Shown in pieces: positions 44,995 through 57,078 of a stretch of DNA of 64,000 nt; position 1 is the first letter of the stretch; each line of letters begins with the position of its first letter. The notes under the pieces were generated by a model. It did no database searches. It was not told the origin of the DNA and worked only from the letters and a program-made list of their open reading frames with translations. The stretch comes from Siphonodentalium dalli (lineage: Eukaryota; Mollusca; Scaphopoda; Gadilida; Siphonodentaliidae), in the NCBI GenBank assembly GCA_032622095.1, contig CP136066.1:100213319-100277318 (forward strand), in the 5' to 3' direction. The translations under genes and the position numbers were made by a program.

Positions 44995-45170
44995 TTCTGT
45001 GCGTAGGAAATTGCCATATATTCGATTAATAGTGCAACAGAGTACATCTTATAGGTTTACAGAATGTCAATGAGTAAAAAAATGCCTGCACAATCTTCTC
45101 AATGGGCATTGATAATGATTGAACCGGAAGTGCGAGTTATCGCGGTGCATAATGGGAGATAACGAATCTG
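44995..45170 (+). repeat. Dispersed direct repeat, copy 2
   Basis: Counterpart of 43020-43195, about 2 kb downstream in the same orientation and diverged by substitutions and small indels. Confidence 0.6.
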
Positions 45171-45499
45171 CATATAGCCGGCGAGAGAGCAATTTAGAGG
45201 GGGTGTCACGGGAGCACGAATCTGCGCAGAATTCAGTTCGGTGTAATAGTAATTTAGAGTCGAGCACCCGGGGACTTGTGAAGCGCGCCCTGCCTCATAT
45301 ATTATGTAACGGCGGATAACTCAGACATTATGATTTATTGGTCACTCGCACAAAAAGAGCAGAATCTCCAGAGACAGGACCTAAAATCGATTTGTCGAGA
45401 GCAGAGAAACACCAAAGGAAAAGAAATAAATGAGTTGGGGAAGTTAAACATGCATCTTGTGATATAGCTGAAGAGGTCACTATCATAAAAAGTGCGACT
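45171..45499. other. Spacer, no gene seen
   Basis: No feature recognised. The short frame overlapping 45119-45319 follows the repeat and has no family likeness. Confidence 0.45.
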
Positions 45500-46030
45500 G
45501 GGTGCATATTTACATGCACACAGAATGTGGTGAACGGCACACAACCTTATCTTAATTAAAATGGGAATGGCTAGCAGGGTTCCAGAATGCTGCAAAGGGC
45601 ACAAAACCTTCTCTTAGTTAACATAGGGAATTGACTGCCAGACAGTGGCGACGGGTATACCGCTTTCTCTTATCAGTGTGAATGGGTATACCGCATTCTC
45701 CTTCTCTTTAAATTATTACTGGACTTACAGGCTTTCAGAAACTCGCGACGGGTACCCATCGTGCTGTTATAAAAGGAATGAGTTACACGGGCTTTCTGAA
45801 AGTGGCGAATGGTAAACGGCATTCTACTACCAGTCTGGCTACAAGGCTTTCAGAAAGTGATGAATGGTACATAATTTCCTGTTACTAGTAATTAAATTGG
45901 GACAGGGTACACAGGCTTTCCGAAAGTGCCGAATGGTACACGGAACTCAGGCTGTCGGAATGTGGCGAATGCTACACACCGTTCTCTTGAGTTACAAGTG
46001 TATGGTAATGGGTACAACAGGGGGCAGGTG
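45500..46030. repeat. Degenerate tandem repeat (CAGGCTTTC-GAAAGTGGCGAATGGTACAC)
   Basis: Variants of GGCTTTC(A/C/T)GAAAGT followed by GCGAATGGTACAC occur near 45728, 45788, 45842, 45911 and 45948, with weaker forms near 45515, 45577 and 45640. Spacing is irregular (about 37-90 bases). An old tandem array without coding capacity. Confidence 0.75.
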
Positions 46031-46299
46031 TCCCCCTGTCACAACGTATACCTTTCCCCAATATGACGCCCAGCACCCGGGTTAGCACATGAATAGGGTT
46101 GTGTTCTCCATTTTCATTTGTACGAAAGAACCGTGGTAGCTAGCAATAGTTTAATGTTAACGTTGACGTTTCTGTGCACATGACTATTTACATTATTACT
46201 TACGTCAGCAAATAACCAAGTAACACCACATATACTTGACAAACTAAATTAACATCGCTAAGTAGGTAGGTAGAAGAGACATGCGAACTTTGCCACACT
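46031..46299. other. Spacer, no gene seen
   Basis: Nothing recognisable. Confidence 0.45.
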
Positions 46300-46424
46300 T
46301 TGCATTGGCTACCAACAGTGGCGAATCTAACACAATCCTCCACCACTAAAACTGGCAATGTCGTGATATGACCTTTGATGCCGAAAGCGACATTAACCCA
46401 TGCAGTCAATCAATAAATCAATTC
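46300..46424 (+). mobile_element. SINE 3' fragment (CAAT-tailed family)
   Basis: Shares TCCTCCACCACTAAAACTGG and CAATGTCGTGATATG with the SINE at 48836-49146, then GCGACATTAACCC and a CAATCAATAAATCAA tail. The head is missing or too decayed to see, so it is 5'-truncated, as expected for target-primed insertion. Confidence 0.85.
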
Positions 46425-46929
46425 GCAGTAATGTTCCCGGTAAGCTAAGAATATTAATAGTCTTTGCATTATGTATACCATTAAATCTGACTACGCCATG
46501 ATATGGCGATAAATCACAACAAACCAAGCTAAACAAATCCAGTGTAAAATGCTTCACAAACGGAGACCCGAGTTTGCCAACAGTAAATAATCGCAAACAT
46601 CGATCGTTGTCGACAGTTGTAATCAAGGAAATGGACAGGCACTATCTGAGTGTGGTTTCCTTGAGTTATGGAACATTGAACTTTCGCTTGAATGTTTGCA
46701 ACTGATTTATCAGCAAGATGTACTTATTATAGAAGGTATAACCGAACGGGCGTGCATATATATATGTTCCAGTATAAGTGTTAAGCTGCGTGTGATTGAT
46801 TGTAGTTTGGCACATGCTTCTTTAGACCCATTTCAAGATTACATAAAGCTGGTTAATACATTGACAGTTCATACTGATATAACACTGCTAGATTATTATA
46901 TGATATCACAACATATCCTTTCGCAAATA
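46425..46929. other. Spacer, no gene seen
   Basis: An 80-codon frame at 46696-46938 shows no motifs. Confidence 0.45.
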
Positions 46930-47240
46930 CACACATAATCGACCTATAATGTGAAATAGGTACATAATGTGATTATTTTATTCTGAAATAAGCAAATAAT
47001 GGACGCATAACAATTATTTCGTTTTATGGCGCGGGCAACCGTGAAACGCGTGTTAAATATCGTACACCTGTCGTGAGTTGGATTCTTTGTGTCACTCTCA
47101 GCGCGTGATCTGCATAGAATCGGCTCATTATGACTAAAATGCTCTCATTTTTAGCACATTATCGACTCAAAATGAGGCGACTCTGAGCACATAATCTACC
47201 TGAAACAAGTTATATTATAAGCAGATAATGTGCGGGTTTT
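46930..47240. mobile_element. Possible MITE with CACATAATC-type ends
   Basis: The left end CACATAATCGACCTATAAT and inverted right end CACATTATCTGCTTATAAT agree at most positions. Several more (G/A)CACATAAT words lie near both ends in both orientations. Similarity is modest, so this is tentative. Confidence 0.4.
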
Positions 47241-48835
47241 CGAGAAAGCAGGCTGGATTTCACCCTAGCATATGCGACAATGAGAGCCACACGATCAACT
47301 TAGTGGATCATGGGGCTAATTGTACACTAATAGTATTATAACTTTCTAATAGAAACCATCGGTGTCATTTTAGAGATATACAATCAGCTAAATGTGTTAT
47401 ATATTTTTCCGGTTGTATGTTGAATCATCTGGTGGTATTACCGGCCATGAGTCGCATCGAGTGGTGCCAAAGCGACACAATGAATGTTCCAACATGGTCT
47501 ACATTTCAATAAGATCGTTCCTTTTGTTTGAAACAAAGTATTGTGGTCAATTGCTTCGCCGCTGTTATATTCTTGAAATCACATGGTTTCATTGTAGCAA
47601 CAGAATGAGCTAGCTATCAGTGTGACCTTTGAAAGATTATCGTCCATATAGACCGTCGGATATCTCAGTAAGATACATTATAACAAAAAGCTAATTTTGG
47701 AAACAATCGTCTTTTAACAGTTGAGGAGCAACAACTGAATAACCAGAATGGATGTTTGGGGTTATCTTGTGTTGTCAAACTCGGGTCACCGTTTATGAAA
47801 CCTTTCTTATTGAATCATTTGATATATAGAATATTGGCACCAAACTGGGGCCACATCATGTGCAAAAAAATATTATCTGGGTGTTGAAATGAGACCATTT
47901 AACTGAATCGATTAATAAATATGAGGAGCAATACCCGAATAACAAGAATGAGTGCGGCCACTCCAGCCACTTCACTGGGGACAAATAAATACGTGAACGG
48001 TTAAATTTGTCACATTTTACCGAATGGTAGTTCAGTTTGGACTCATGTTTGGCGAGCTTGTTGCACACATATTATGGTTCTTTTTCAGCAGATGTAAGGA
48101 GGTCACATTACAATGATGCCAGTATTGTCCTTGTTCCTTTTCAGAGAACAACTTCACAGATACACTGACAATTCCCTAACATGTTCCATAAAACTCATGT
48201 CAGCAGGCTAATATATATAGTGTGTGAGATGCATTTTCATGTATTTCAAAACAATACAAACTTGTCGCATTGAAAAGTTTCTGAGAGCAGTGTCGATGCG
48301 GCAGTGAATCCGAAGTTGGCTCGAACCCTTGTGGCAACTGCTACGTCGTAACCTGGATATACGACTCAATAGTGTTGTCGTTTAGAAAACATATAACTAA
48401 ATAAAAGGCGCTGCCTCTCCTGTTCACGATATTCATCAGACATGCTTTTATCCCTTGTAAACACCGCAAATATTGTTATGTGAGATCACATTATCGAAGT
48501 GTCCTCCTCTTCATCGGTCAATAAAGTCAGCCAGACGCAATAGTTCACTCAGTTTATAATTCCCTCAATGGCGACGATACAATGAGTCTACAAACGAATA
48601 TAACTACTTGTGAAGAATTCCAAAAATTCATCATCCACACACAACGATTTTAGTTGCTTAATTATAAATCGGTAAGCAGCATCTTAGAGCATCATACCTA
48701 ACGTGTAATAAAACGAAGAATCCGTCCCATTCCACTCCCTCCATCATCTCCCCTCCATCTTTGTCTTCTTTTCTTAAATTCTCCTCTTATTCTTAATACC
48801 CAAAAAATCCCAGGACCCATGTAATATCCGAATTA
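47241..48835. other. Spacer with a dispersed repeat
   Basis: The block 47747-47820 (GATGGATGTTTGGGGTTATC and CCGTTTATGAAACC) recurs at 50606-50680. A smaller internal echo, GAGGAGCAA-CTGAATAAC, appears at about 47722 and 47922. No gene seen. Confidence 0.5.
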
Positions 48836-49146
48836 TCTATCCACTCAATCGGTTAGGGGTACCACTCCAAGCCGTTTCGCCCTCCAGCGCTGGCGATACG
48901 GGTTCAAATCCACATGTTTCCATCGTGAACTTTGTAACTCGAAATCGTTATCTGGTGGAGTTGCCAGTTACTCGCCGATGGTCGGTGGATTGCCGCACAT
49001 GGTTGACGAGTTTATCAGCCATTGAAATCACTGTTAGATTAGTCGCAAGTGTGCGGATTTCCTCCACCACTAAAACTGGCAATGTCGTGATATGGCCTCA
49101 GTGGCTAAAGCGACAATAAACCCCAATCAATCAATCAATCAATCAA
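48836..49146 (+). mobile_element. tRNA-derived SINE, full length
   Basis: The head has an A-box-like CACTCAATCGGTTAGG and a B box GGTTCAAATCC (48901-48911). A ~200-base body follows, then the shared 3' domain (TCCTCCACCACTAAAACTGG, AATGTCGTGATATGG, TAAAGCGACAATAAACCCC) and a (CAAT)n tail. Transcribed by RNA polymerase III and moved by a partner LINE in life, as known for SINEs. Two relatives lie at 46300-46424 and 61884-62165. Confidence 0.9.
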
Positions 49147-51607
49147 CCGGTCCCGATACTAACGTAAAATCCCAGGATGATTTATAAAAATATTATACAG
49201 GGGCCCCTGATGATACATGGGGAGAACGACACACGAAAAGCCATGTGCTTGCTGTCGTTCTCCCTTTCTACCAGATATATCACGTATTACCATATCCATT
49301 ATACCAGTTCCTTATTGGTGGACAAATAAACAATGCTTAAAACAATAATGTCAGCCAGTACTAGTGCTAACGTGGGCATATACCAACGTAGTGCCTCTCT
49401 CAACAGTTGAGACTGCATGTTCTGAATATTGGCACATTTTAGGGGTAGTTGCTATTAAATTACTACGAATTATTAGGTATAGCTGTCAGCGAATATAATG
49501 TAATGTTTTATTTCCAGCCGTTACAATTGAATATACAGTATGTGATATTCCATTCATTGTTGGGTGTCAATATTATGAGTATAAAACATAGTCTAATTCT
49601 TTCCGTCTGAGTCTTTTGTTGTCCGTACTGCTAGTGTCGGTAGTGAAGTCGTCAGTTTTTACGCTGATGCCAGATAATCTGTTTGTATGTTTGTTGATTT
49701 ACGATATTCTGGAAAACATCATATGCTGCATCGGGGAGAAATATGTGCATTGCAGTAATACAACAACACAGTATTCCCAAACAGGACTGATATATAACCT
49801 GGATATAGCTTGACTCGTATGCCATGTACTTAATGGAATAATTCTTGGTCCAGATCCATGCATTATCTAGTTGATGGCGAGACCAGAGACTTGTCTTTCA
49901 TACTGTTATTTTGAACCATGTACTTTGTAACCGTCAAACTTACAACTTGGTCGAAAAAAGAAACTGCTCAGTTTCGAAACCGTATAACAGATATACACCA
50001 GTAACACTACGTGAATATTGCACAACATTTATATGTAACTGTGTTCCGATTATTGCGATATGAGAATCTCGCAACATGTTGCTACCGCGTATCTATTTAC
50101 CTTTATTCCTAGTCATTCTGAGACCAATATGAAAGAATGCATTTTCGAGTGATACATAAATGTAGTTACTATATGGATATCACACTGGTATTTGTGCATT
50201 TGCGATACCATTTGCTATGTTCGTTTGAAAGCAGCAATTGTTTCTATTAGAACGTTCTAATACTATTATTGTACATGTACCATTGTGACTATGAGCCAGT
50301 CAATCAGACTCAGTCGAGTGACCCTTTTTCCGCGTGGGCTGGGGTTAATTCATACGATCATTTAGCAATGATATATCAGTTTGAACTGTCCATTTAGTAT
50401 CCAGCTCTATGTGCCAAACTGCTATCAATCACGCACAGCTAAACAATCATAAATGAAAATAACTATAAAAATGTACAAGCCTCTTTTATTTCATCTTGCT
50501 GACCAATCAGTTGCCAACATTTAAGCTAAAGTTAAGGTTCCACAACGAAACACAGTCAATCAAGGTATGTCCATGTTCATGGTCTGGTTACCGCTGTCGT
50601 CAAAGATGGATGTTTAGGGTTATCTACCGTAAGTTGTCAAACACGGTTCTCCGTTTATGAAACCTTTTACATTGGATTTGTTTGGCTTTGTCTGATGCAA
50701 TTTATCGTCTTTTTGTCGAAAGCCATATCATGGCGTTGGTAGATTTAGTGACAGAGGAAAGACTATGAATATAGTTAGCTTGCCGGGAACTGGGAAAACA
50801 TACCACTTCATGTTCAAAGCACCGAACACAAGATATACGAATCGGATTCCGATAGAAAGTCGCGTTCATATGGGATTGTGGTAGCTTCGACACTGCTGAC
50901 CGCTAACGACCCAATGCTGCTCTATGTATCTTCCTACTGAGATATCGGGACCAAGAAATCTCTTGACGAAGTATGACAAAGTGGAACGTCTCGGCCAACG
51001 CCGTGCAAAGTTTTTTATTTGTTAAAAAGGCATAAAGCTCTAGTTTGGTTCATGTGTTATATCTTCAACTCGTTATGTTGTGATATATAGAGGATAAGAA
51101 ATGAGAGAAACACGAATTACATATTCTATTTATCATATGACACCTATAAATTGATTATGATGTCCAAAACGCACACAAATCACTAAATAGCTATATGACA
51201 TCGGCAGCAAAAGGTTAATGTGACGTCACTTCATTGCACCGGAAGCCCAATTACACCTGGTGAACTAGCAGAAATAATATGCAAGCGAAGATATAGTGCG
51301 CTATTCTGTTCTCAGTTTGTGACATTATATCGTATGTTTATTAGATAAATACGAATTACATATTCTATTTATCGTATAACAATGTCCAAAACTATATATT
51401 TCAAGATTATAATTGCGAGAATTTCGGCATCGCGTTGATTGACGCGCACGAATTTGACCTGCATTTAGTTAGAGATGCGGCTCAGCCCAGGCTGCCATTC
51501 AGCCAATCAGAACACACTTTTTGTCAACAAACCAATCAAATTATCGGAAGGTGATATGAACTAGTAGTTCATATGAAATTGATTTATGACATACTTTCCA
51601 ACGTAAA
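49147..51607. other. Spacer with small repeats, no gene seen
   Basis: A small hairpin (GGGAGAACGACA ... TGTCGTTCTCCC, about 49219-49264) echoes the AGAACGACA end of the foldback elements. The 50606-50680 block repeats 47747-47820. ACGAATTACATATTCTATTT occurs at about 51114 and 51350. No gene supported. Confidence 0.5.
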
Positions 51608-51724
51608 TAATGATTGAGTCATATGATAAAAGATTTTATGAAACTCGTTTGATAAATTTGATTCACAACTCTTCTACGACACGTTGTGAATCAAATTTAT
51701 CAAAATCGTTTCATAAAATCTTAT
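51608..51724. repeat. Long hairpin with a G-A marker on the minus strand
   Basis: Arms of about 45 bases (AGATTTTATGAAA, TTTGATAAATTTGATTCACA) fold around a short loop. The only cluster of internal mismatches is CTCG at 51644-51647 facing ATCG at 51705-51708. On the minus strand this is CGAG facing CGAT, again a tandem G-A pair. Confidence 0.8.
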
Positions 51725-52974
51725 ATCACAACAGAACTCGTTTGAGAACCTCTATATCTTATATCCTGATATTGAATCGAACATCCCGTGCCACGTGTTA
51801 CTGAGATTATCTATCATTATATATCTCATCGCGAACCCCGATTACATATTGTTTGATATATAATCCTTGGATTATTGGCTGATGTTATTATACCCAAGAT
51901 TTCGTTCTTGTGAATTGGAAGTTAATTTCTCCCTGCATTAACTCAGACAAGACCATAATGGCCATGGATTAATCTAATTAAGTACATAAACACCGTAATT
52001 ATACAAAAGAACAGTAACTGTGAGACTCAACACCGCTGGTGTATACAAGGGGCGATTACCGATATAATTTTGCAGATTTGTAAGTTTTATTTCATTGGAA
52101 ATTGGTTGCTATAGAGGCCGGCGTATGTAGATTGTGTCAGTCATGAATATTTACTCTGGCTACGCCAGTAGAGAATATATTGCAACAGTCCAACACTTAA
52201 ACACATTTTATGTTCCGATAGAACTTCTGACTGGGAACTTTACTTTGAAAAATTAACTAAGTTAACATATCTCTAAGCTAATAAATATACCCTTAAAATG
52301 TATTTACAATATATGATGATCCCAGCTCCAGATTGCATGATATAGGAAGCTGCCATATATGAGCCAATTTCTCTTTGTGTCGCTTACAATAATGAAATTC
52401 CCCCGGTAATCAAGTTAGTGTCTATCGCGAAATGGCTTACAAAAGGCGCGTACGTGATGTAATTTCGACTTGGGATCTTCGCCTATATTGTGAAACTAAA
52501 AATGTTACGTGCGTTCTTTTTCAATGTTAAAAAGTTCCCCTCAAAACTTAAAAAAGTTCCCAGGTTTTGAGCTGGTGGAATATGATATATACGGTGTTCG
52601 CCATAGTAGACATACATGGCATGATCGTATCTCGCAGGAGCACTATCTAAACATGGACGCTCTGATTTTCTGGTGAGTTGGAATTGTATGTAATTTCAAA
52701 ACGTTCTGAGTTATTTATCATATTGATTCTATTTTGCTGCTCTTGCAATTTGCGTTATCATGTGGATATTTCTATACGCAATATCCCACATTCGCAGGTG
52801 ATTTGTCATACCGCTGACTTTGCAATTTTCTCGCGCTGTCGCGTGGACATTGTGCGATATCCCCAAAAGCCTCGCCATGCAGTATTCATATTGTTGCCAT
52901 TGGCATTTCCATTATCGTCTAGCTGCTACGTGAATGACCCACAATGTAAGTCAATTAAAATATGATTGCGTTCT
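51725..52974. other. Spacer, no gene seen
   Basis: An open frame at 52678-52965 shows no family likeness. No gene supported. Confidence 0.45.
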
Positions 52975-53115
52975 TCTCGCGAGAAACATGCGACCAGAAC
53001 AGTGAATGGTATATAATAGTAGGGATGAATGATTTAATGCTGAAGCCACTGGGGAATACAGCGTATCAGATAATTCGAATCGTCGTCACAGAATAAACAA
53101 GAAAACCATAGTCAG
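52975..53115 (+). repeat. Dispersed repeat shared with 63385-63510
   Basis: Both copies contain GAGAAACATGC, GTGAATG/ATGAATG, ACAGC(G/A)TATCAGAT, ATTCGAA and GTCGCAGAATAA-like blocks in the same order. Confidence 0.6.
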
Positions 53116-53474
53116 AAATGGTAACGCCACCAAGATTATAGTATTACATATAAATAGAAATTATAAAAAATACATAAAATATTTTGATAACAATTGCGTT
53201 TAAACAAGTAATCCTTCAAATTATTACTAACAAAGCAAGTAAACGACTGTGGGGTCACTCAACAGATTATAAAGACTTGGACTTAGTATACTGTAAATAC
53301 TAAAATTTAAATGAAATAATTAAAAGATAAAATTTAGCAAGTAGTAAAAGTTAATTTTCTCATTTAATTATTTTTTTTTGGTTAAATAAAGCAATAATTT
53401 AAATGTAACACTTGGTTTTTAAAAAATGATTGACCGTGGCTCTTCCAATAATTGCGCGACTGACCTGGTCAATT
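53116..53474. other. Very AT-rich spacer, no gene seen
   Basis: Mostly A and T with short homopolymers; no gene or clear repeat. Confidence 0.5.
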
Positions 53475-53695
53475 GTTCTTAAGAAGTTGTTTTGAGAATT
53501 ACTATGGAGGGAAATAGTTATGGCTGTGGCTTCGCAAGTAATTAACTTGGTGACGTGATGTTAACAAATCTGAACTCCAGTAAACCAAGGACGCTCCATA
53601 CCAAATATAAGGTAAATTAATAATTCTTTAGAAGTTGTTTTAAGATTTACTATGGAGGGAAAGAATTGTGGTGCTGGCTTCGCAACTATTTGACC
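53475..53695 (+). repeat. Two-copy local direct repeat (~148-bp period)
   Basis: AGAAGTTGTTTTGAGAATTACTATGGAGGG-type segments start near 53475 and 53623 and continue to GGCTTCGCAA in both copies: about 65 similar bases each. Confidence 0.8.
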
Positions 53696-54107
53696 TCATT
53701 GTAACAAAATAACAAATATAAATATTAGTCACTCAGGCAATAGATGTATCTATTCTGTATATTAAGTTATTGGGTCTTACGTGTCTTGAGATATCAGAAT
53801 AGTTTTCGATGGACAGATCGCACAAGGGACCCACGCCAATCTTCTGTTGGGATTCCAATTGTTGGCTTATTAAATATGCACATATGCTTCAGATACAGTC
53901 GAGCGCGAAGCACGCTCCCGTAAGTCTGGTTTTGGATCCCAGTTTATGAAAATATCATTGAAATAATCGGTTTCCCCCAATAAACATCCATATATTCAAT
54001 ATACATGTTTTGGAGCAGAATTAGGCAGTCCATATTGGACGCCATCATGTAATTTATTTTGTTTTGTTTTAATTTTCACACATATTTATTAGTTATGTGG
54101 ATGGAGT
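53696..54107. other. Spacer, no gene seen
   Basis: No feature recognised. Confidence 0.5.
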
Positions 54108-54640
54108 TCTCATTAAACCTCACATCCTTATATTGGTTACAGTAATGCCCAAAGTAATTGACCACTTAACCACATCAGACTTATTGGTAATTTTTCAGGA
54201 TTTAAAATCCTGAAAAATTACAAATAATTCTGCTCTGGTTAAGTGGTCAGTTACTTTGAACATTACTGTATGAGGATTGAGTTATCATTAAACCTCACAT
54301 CCTTATATTGGTTACAGTAATGCCCAAAGTAATTGACCACTTAACCACAGCAGAATTATGGGTATTTTTTCAGCATTTCAAATCCTGATAAATTACCCAT
54401 TATTCTGCTGTGCTTAAGTGGTCAATTACTTTGAACATTACTGTATGAGGATTGAGTTATCATTAAACCTCAAATCCTTATTTTGGTTACAGTAATGCCC
54501 AAAGTAATTGACCACTTAACCACAGCATAATTATGGGTAATTTTTCAGGATTTAAAATCATGAAAAAATACCCATAATTTTGCTGTGGTTAAGTGATCAA
54601 TTACTTTGGACATTACTGTATGTAGATGGAGTTAAACCTC
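54108..54640. repeat. Three tandem ~175-bp units, each a long palindrome
   Basis: AAACCTCACATCCTTATATT-type unit starts occur at about 54115, 54290 and 54465, with a fourth partial at about 54634. Within each unit, CAGTAATGCCCAAAGTAATT and GACCACTTAACCACA are followed by the central AGGATTTAAAATCCT and then the reverse complement of the whole. Arms are about 65 bases. The CGAG marker of the other hairpins is absent. Confidence 0.93.
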
Positions 54641-54899
54641 ACAACAGTGTGTTGTGGATTTGGACCTTGACTTGGGACCTTTGGTTTTTAACGCAACAAA
54701 TGCGCGTACACCATATACACAAATTACTTATGTAACCAGAGTTTTTCTTGGATAAGATGAGTTTGAAGCCTGCTAACATTTCAAAATGTTGTCAGTTTTG
54801 TATTCTCTGCAGCGGAACTCGACGCATTGAAGCAAAAGTTACAAGAGATAAAATGTCTACGTAACGAGACTATAATACAAATGAAAAAATAAAGTCAGG
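54641..54899. other. Spacer, no gene seen
   Basis: No feature recognised. Confidence 0.5.
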
Positions 54900-55620
54900 G
54901 AGGGGTGGGCGATACAGGGAACTAAGGGTTGAACCGATATAAATGTATAGAGCGATAATGACCAATGTTGACATATTATGCATCTCAACTCTACTGAACA
55001 TTGCAACAAGGCTATTAAATAGGGGGTGTCAGAATCTTAGTCATCTCTATATAGTGCCAGAATGGTCATTTATGGACTTCTATAAGATGTTGGGTTGGTT
55101 ATATGGACTCGGAGAAAAAGGGGTTTGTACCGATGAACTGACATAAATTATTGGAGCGATGTTGCCAAGTAATGTATCGCGACTGTACTAAAGCAGCAAT
55201 GATATAAAATTGGGGGGGGGGGTCTGAAATTATCTCTATGTCTATAGATGGCACCAGGATTATATAGAAACGAATAGCAATTGATATACGTATACGGTAT
55301 ACTATAGTAATACCACAGACATATAAGTACAAGTATCACGCGATAAAATATTACGTAACGTGACTTTTCCGATGAAAGAAATAAATAAATTGGACCGGGA
55401 TTAGAGGCTGGGTTGGTTATATGTGGATAATTGGATATGGAATTCATACCGATGAAACGATACAAATTAGTGGAGCGATAAATACCAATGTTGACACTTA
55501 GTCAGGCTACGCGGGAGAAAATAGGGGTTGATACGATAGACCAAAATAAATTTGTCGGGTGATAATGACCAATGTTGATGTATAAAGTAACGCGACTGTA
55601 CTGTCGCACAATTATCAGGT
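54900..55620. repeat. Degenerate tandem repeat (GCGATAATGACCAATGTTGA)
   Basis: Variants of CCGAT..AA, GAGCGATAATGACCAATGTTGACA and GGGTTGGTTATATGG recur near 54938, 55088-55160, 55408-55500 and 55505-55600, with a longer period of about 320 bases between two of them. A G homopolymer lies at about 55212-55221. Not coding. Confidence 0.65.
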
Positions 55621-55949
55621 GTAATCGATCAAATATGGACTCTAGTGCCCAATATGGAACAGATCAGAAAATATTTGCAGGGCCCTAAAATTTATTTAAC
55701 ATGGCATTTGCCATTAAAATCGATTTATGTCGATAAAACTGTCATTTTTCAAAATTTTAAGCTGAGACTTGGTGTTTGTGCGTGGGATACATATATATAT
55801 TCCTAAAATGACAGAGTCCAGCGCGTAATTATGTTTTAGATGGAAGAAATTGAATTTGTTTTCGATAATAAATTTGCAGCGTGGAAGGGGCAACCCGGTC
55901 ATCGAGTGCGCTCAATTTGTAAACAAAGTTTTGTCAATAGTCGTTTTGG
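55621..55949. other. Spacer before gypsy element 2
   Basis: No RT motif is visible, so the second gypsy copy is 5'-truncated at about 55950. Confidence 0.5.
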
Positions 55950-56300
55950 TCAAACTATCCCTTTTTAGACCGGGACAGCAGATCCTAATAGTAGCATTCG
56001 CTTCTAGAACACTCAACGCTGCAGAACAAGATTACAACCAGATAGATAAAAAGGCTCTGGCCATAATTGTTGGGATTACGAAATTTCATGAGTATGTGTA
56101 TTTGCACCGTTTCACTATTATCAGTGATCACAAAACTTGGTTGTATTTGTTTAACACAAATCGTTGAATTCAAAATATGACCTCGACACGGCTGCAACGG
56201 TGGGCGTTAATGTTATCTGCATATAATTACAACGTTGAGTTCAGACGCAGTCAAGCAAATGCAAATACAGACGGTTTAAGTAGATTACCATGCATTGTTA
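55950..56300 (+). pseudogene. Gypsy 2 RNase H
   Basis: Motifs in order: VAFASRTLNAAEQDYNQIDK, KALAIIVGITKFHEYVYLHR, FTIISDHKTWLYLF, then, after a stop at about 56165, LQRWALMLSAYNYNVEFRRS and NTDGLSRLP. This is the C-terminal RNase H half of a K02A2.6-like gypsy polyprotein. The stop and the absence of RT show decay. Confidence 0.85.
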
Positions 56301-57060
56301 GTAAAAGCTCAGATAGTTTCTGTTCCAGAAGAAATTGTACATTTGTTTGAAGAGTTTGATAAGAATGGGACTATTCTTAAGACTGCAGATATTTATAATG
56401 GAACAGACCGGGACGTACTACTTAGGGAAGTGAAAGATATGATATTCAATGGCAACTGGCCTGATTGAAGTGTTGGGGATGATCTAATAACATTATATTG
56501 AGAATAAAAAATGAATTAACTGTAGAGGGAGGTTGTGTTTTGTGGGGTTCAAGGTTAATCATATCAAATTATAATTCACAAAGGGGGTCTGTTTTGAAAT
56601 TGTTGAATGATGCACATCCAGGTATATCGGCAATGAAGTATATTGCCAGGTCGTTTTGGTGGTGGCCAAATGTTGATGAACAAATAGAAAGTTATGTGAA
56701 ATCATGCACTGTTTGTCAGATTAGCCATAACCATAGGCCTGAAAGTCCTTTGCGTATGTGGAATTGGACCCAGAATCCACGGAGTAGAGTTCATACATAT
56801 TTTTGCAGGACATTTAGCAAGTCGCATGGTTAAGATTGTCATAGATGTTCATTCAAAGTAGATGGAGGTTTTGCCTATAAACTCAATCACAGATGAAAAT
56901 ACTATTGAAAATATCAGGAAGTTAGTTGCAGTCTGGGGTTTCCGGATTGTCTTGTTACATACAATGCTACTACGTTCACTTGTTTTGCATTCCAGACATT
57001 GTTTTAAAAAATGGAATTCAGCACAGTACCAGTGGTCTGTTTATAGTAGAGGCTCTAAGG
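56301..57060 (+). pseudogene. Gypsy 2 integrase, N-terminal part
   Basis: After a linker (IVHLFEEFDKNG), the frame from 56498 shows NELTVEGGCVLWGSR and the zinc-binding domain NDAHPGISAMKYIARSFWWW with the CTVC pair. Its first zinc histidine position reads Asn (LLNDAHPG rather than LLH-type). The core block has VHTYFCRTF where an Asp-containing motif is expected. The next block, DVHSK, runs into a TAG before MEVLPINSIT. The catalytic site is therefore damaged independently of the insertion that cuts the domain near 57050. Confidence 0.82.
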
Positions 57061-57078
57061 TCCCAAAAATGGCCAAAG

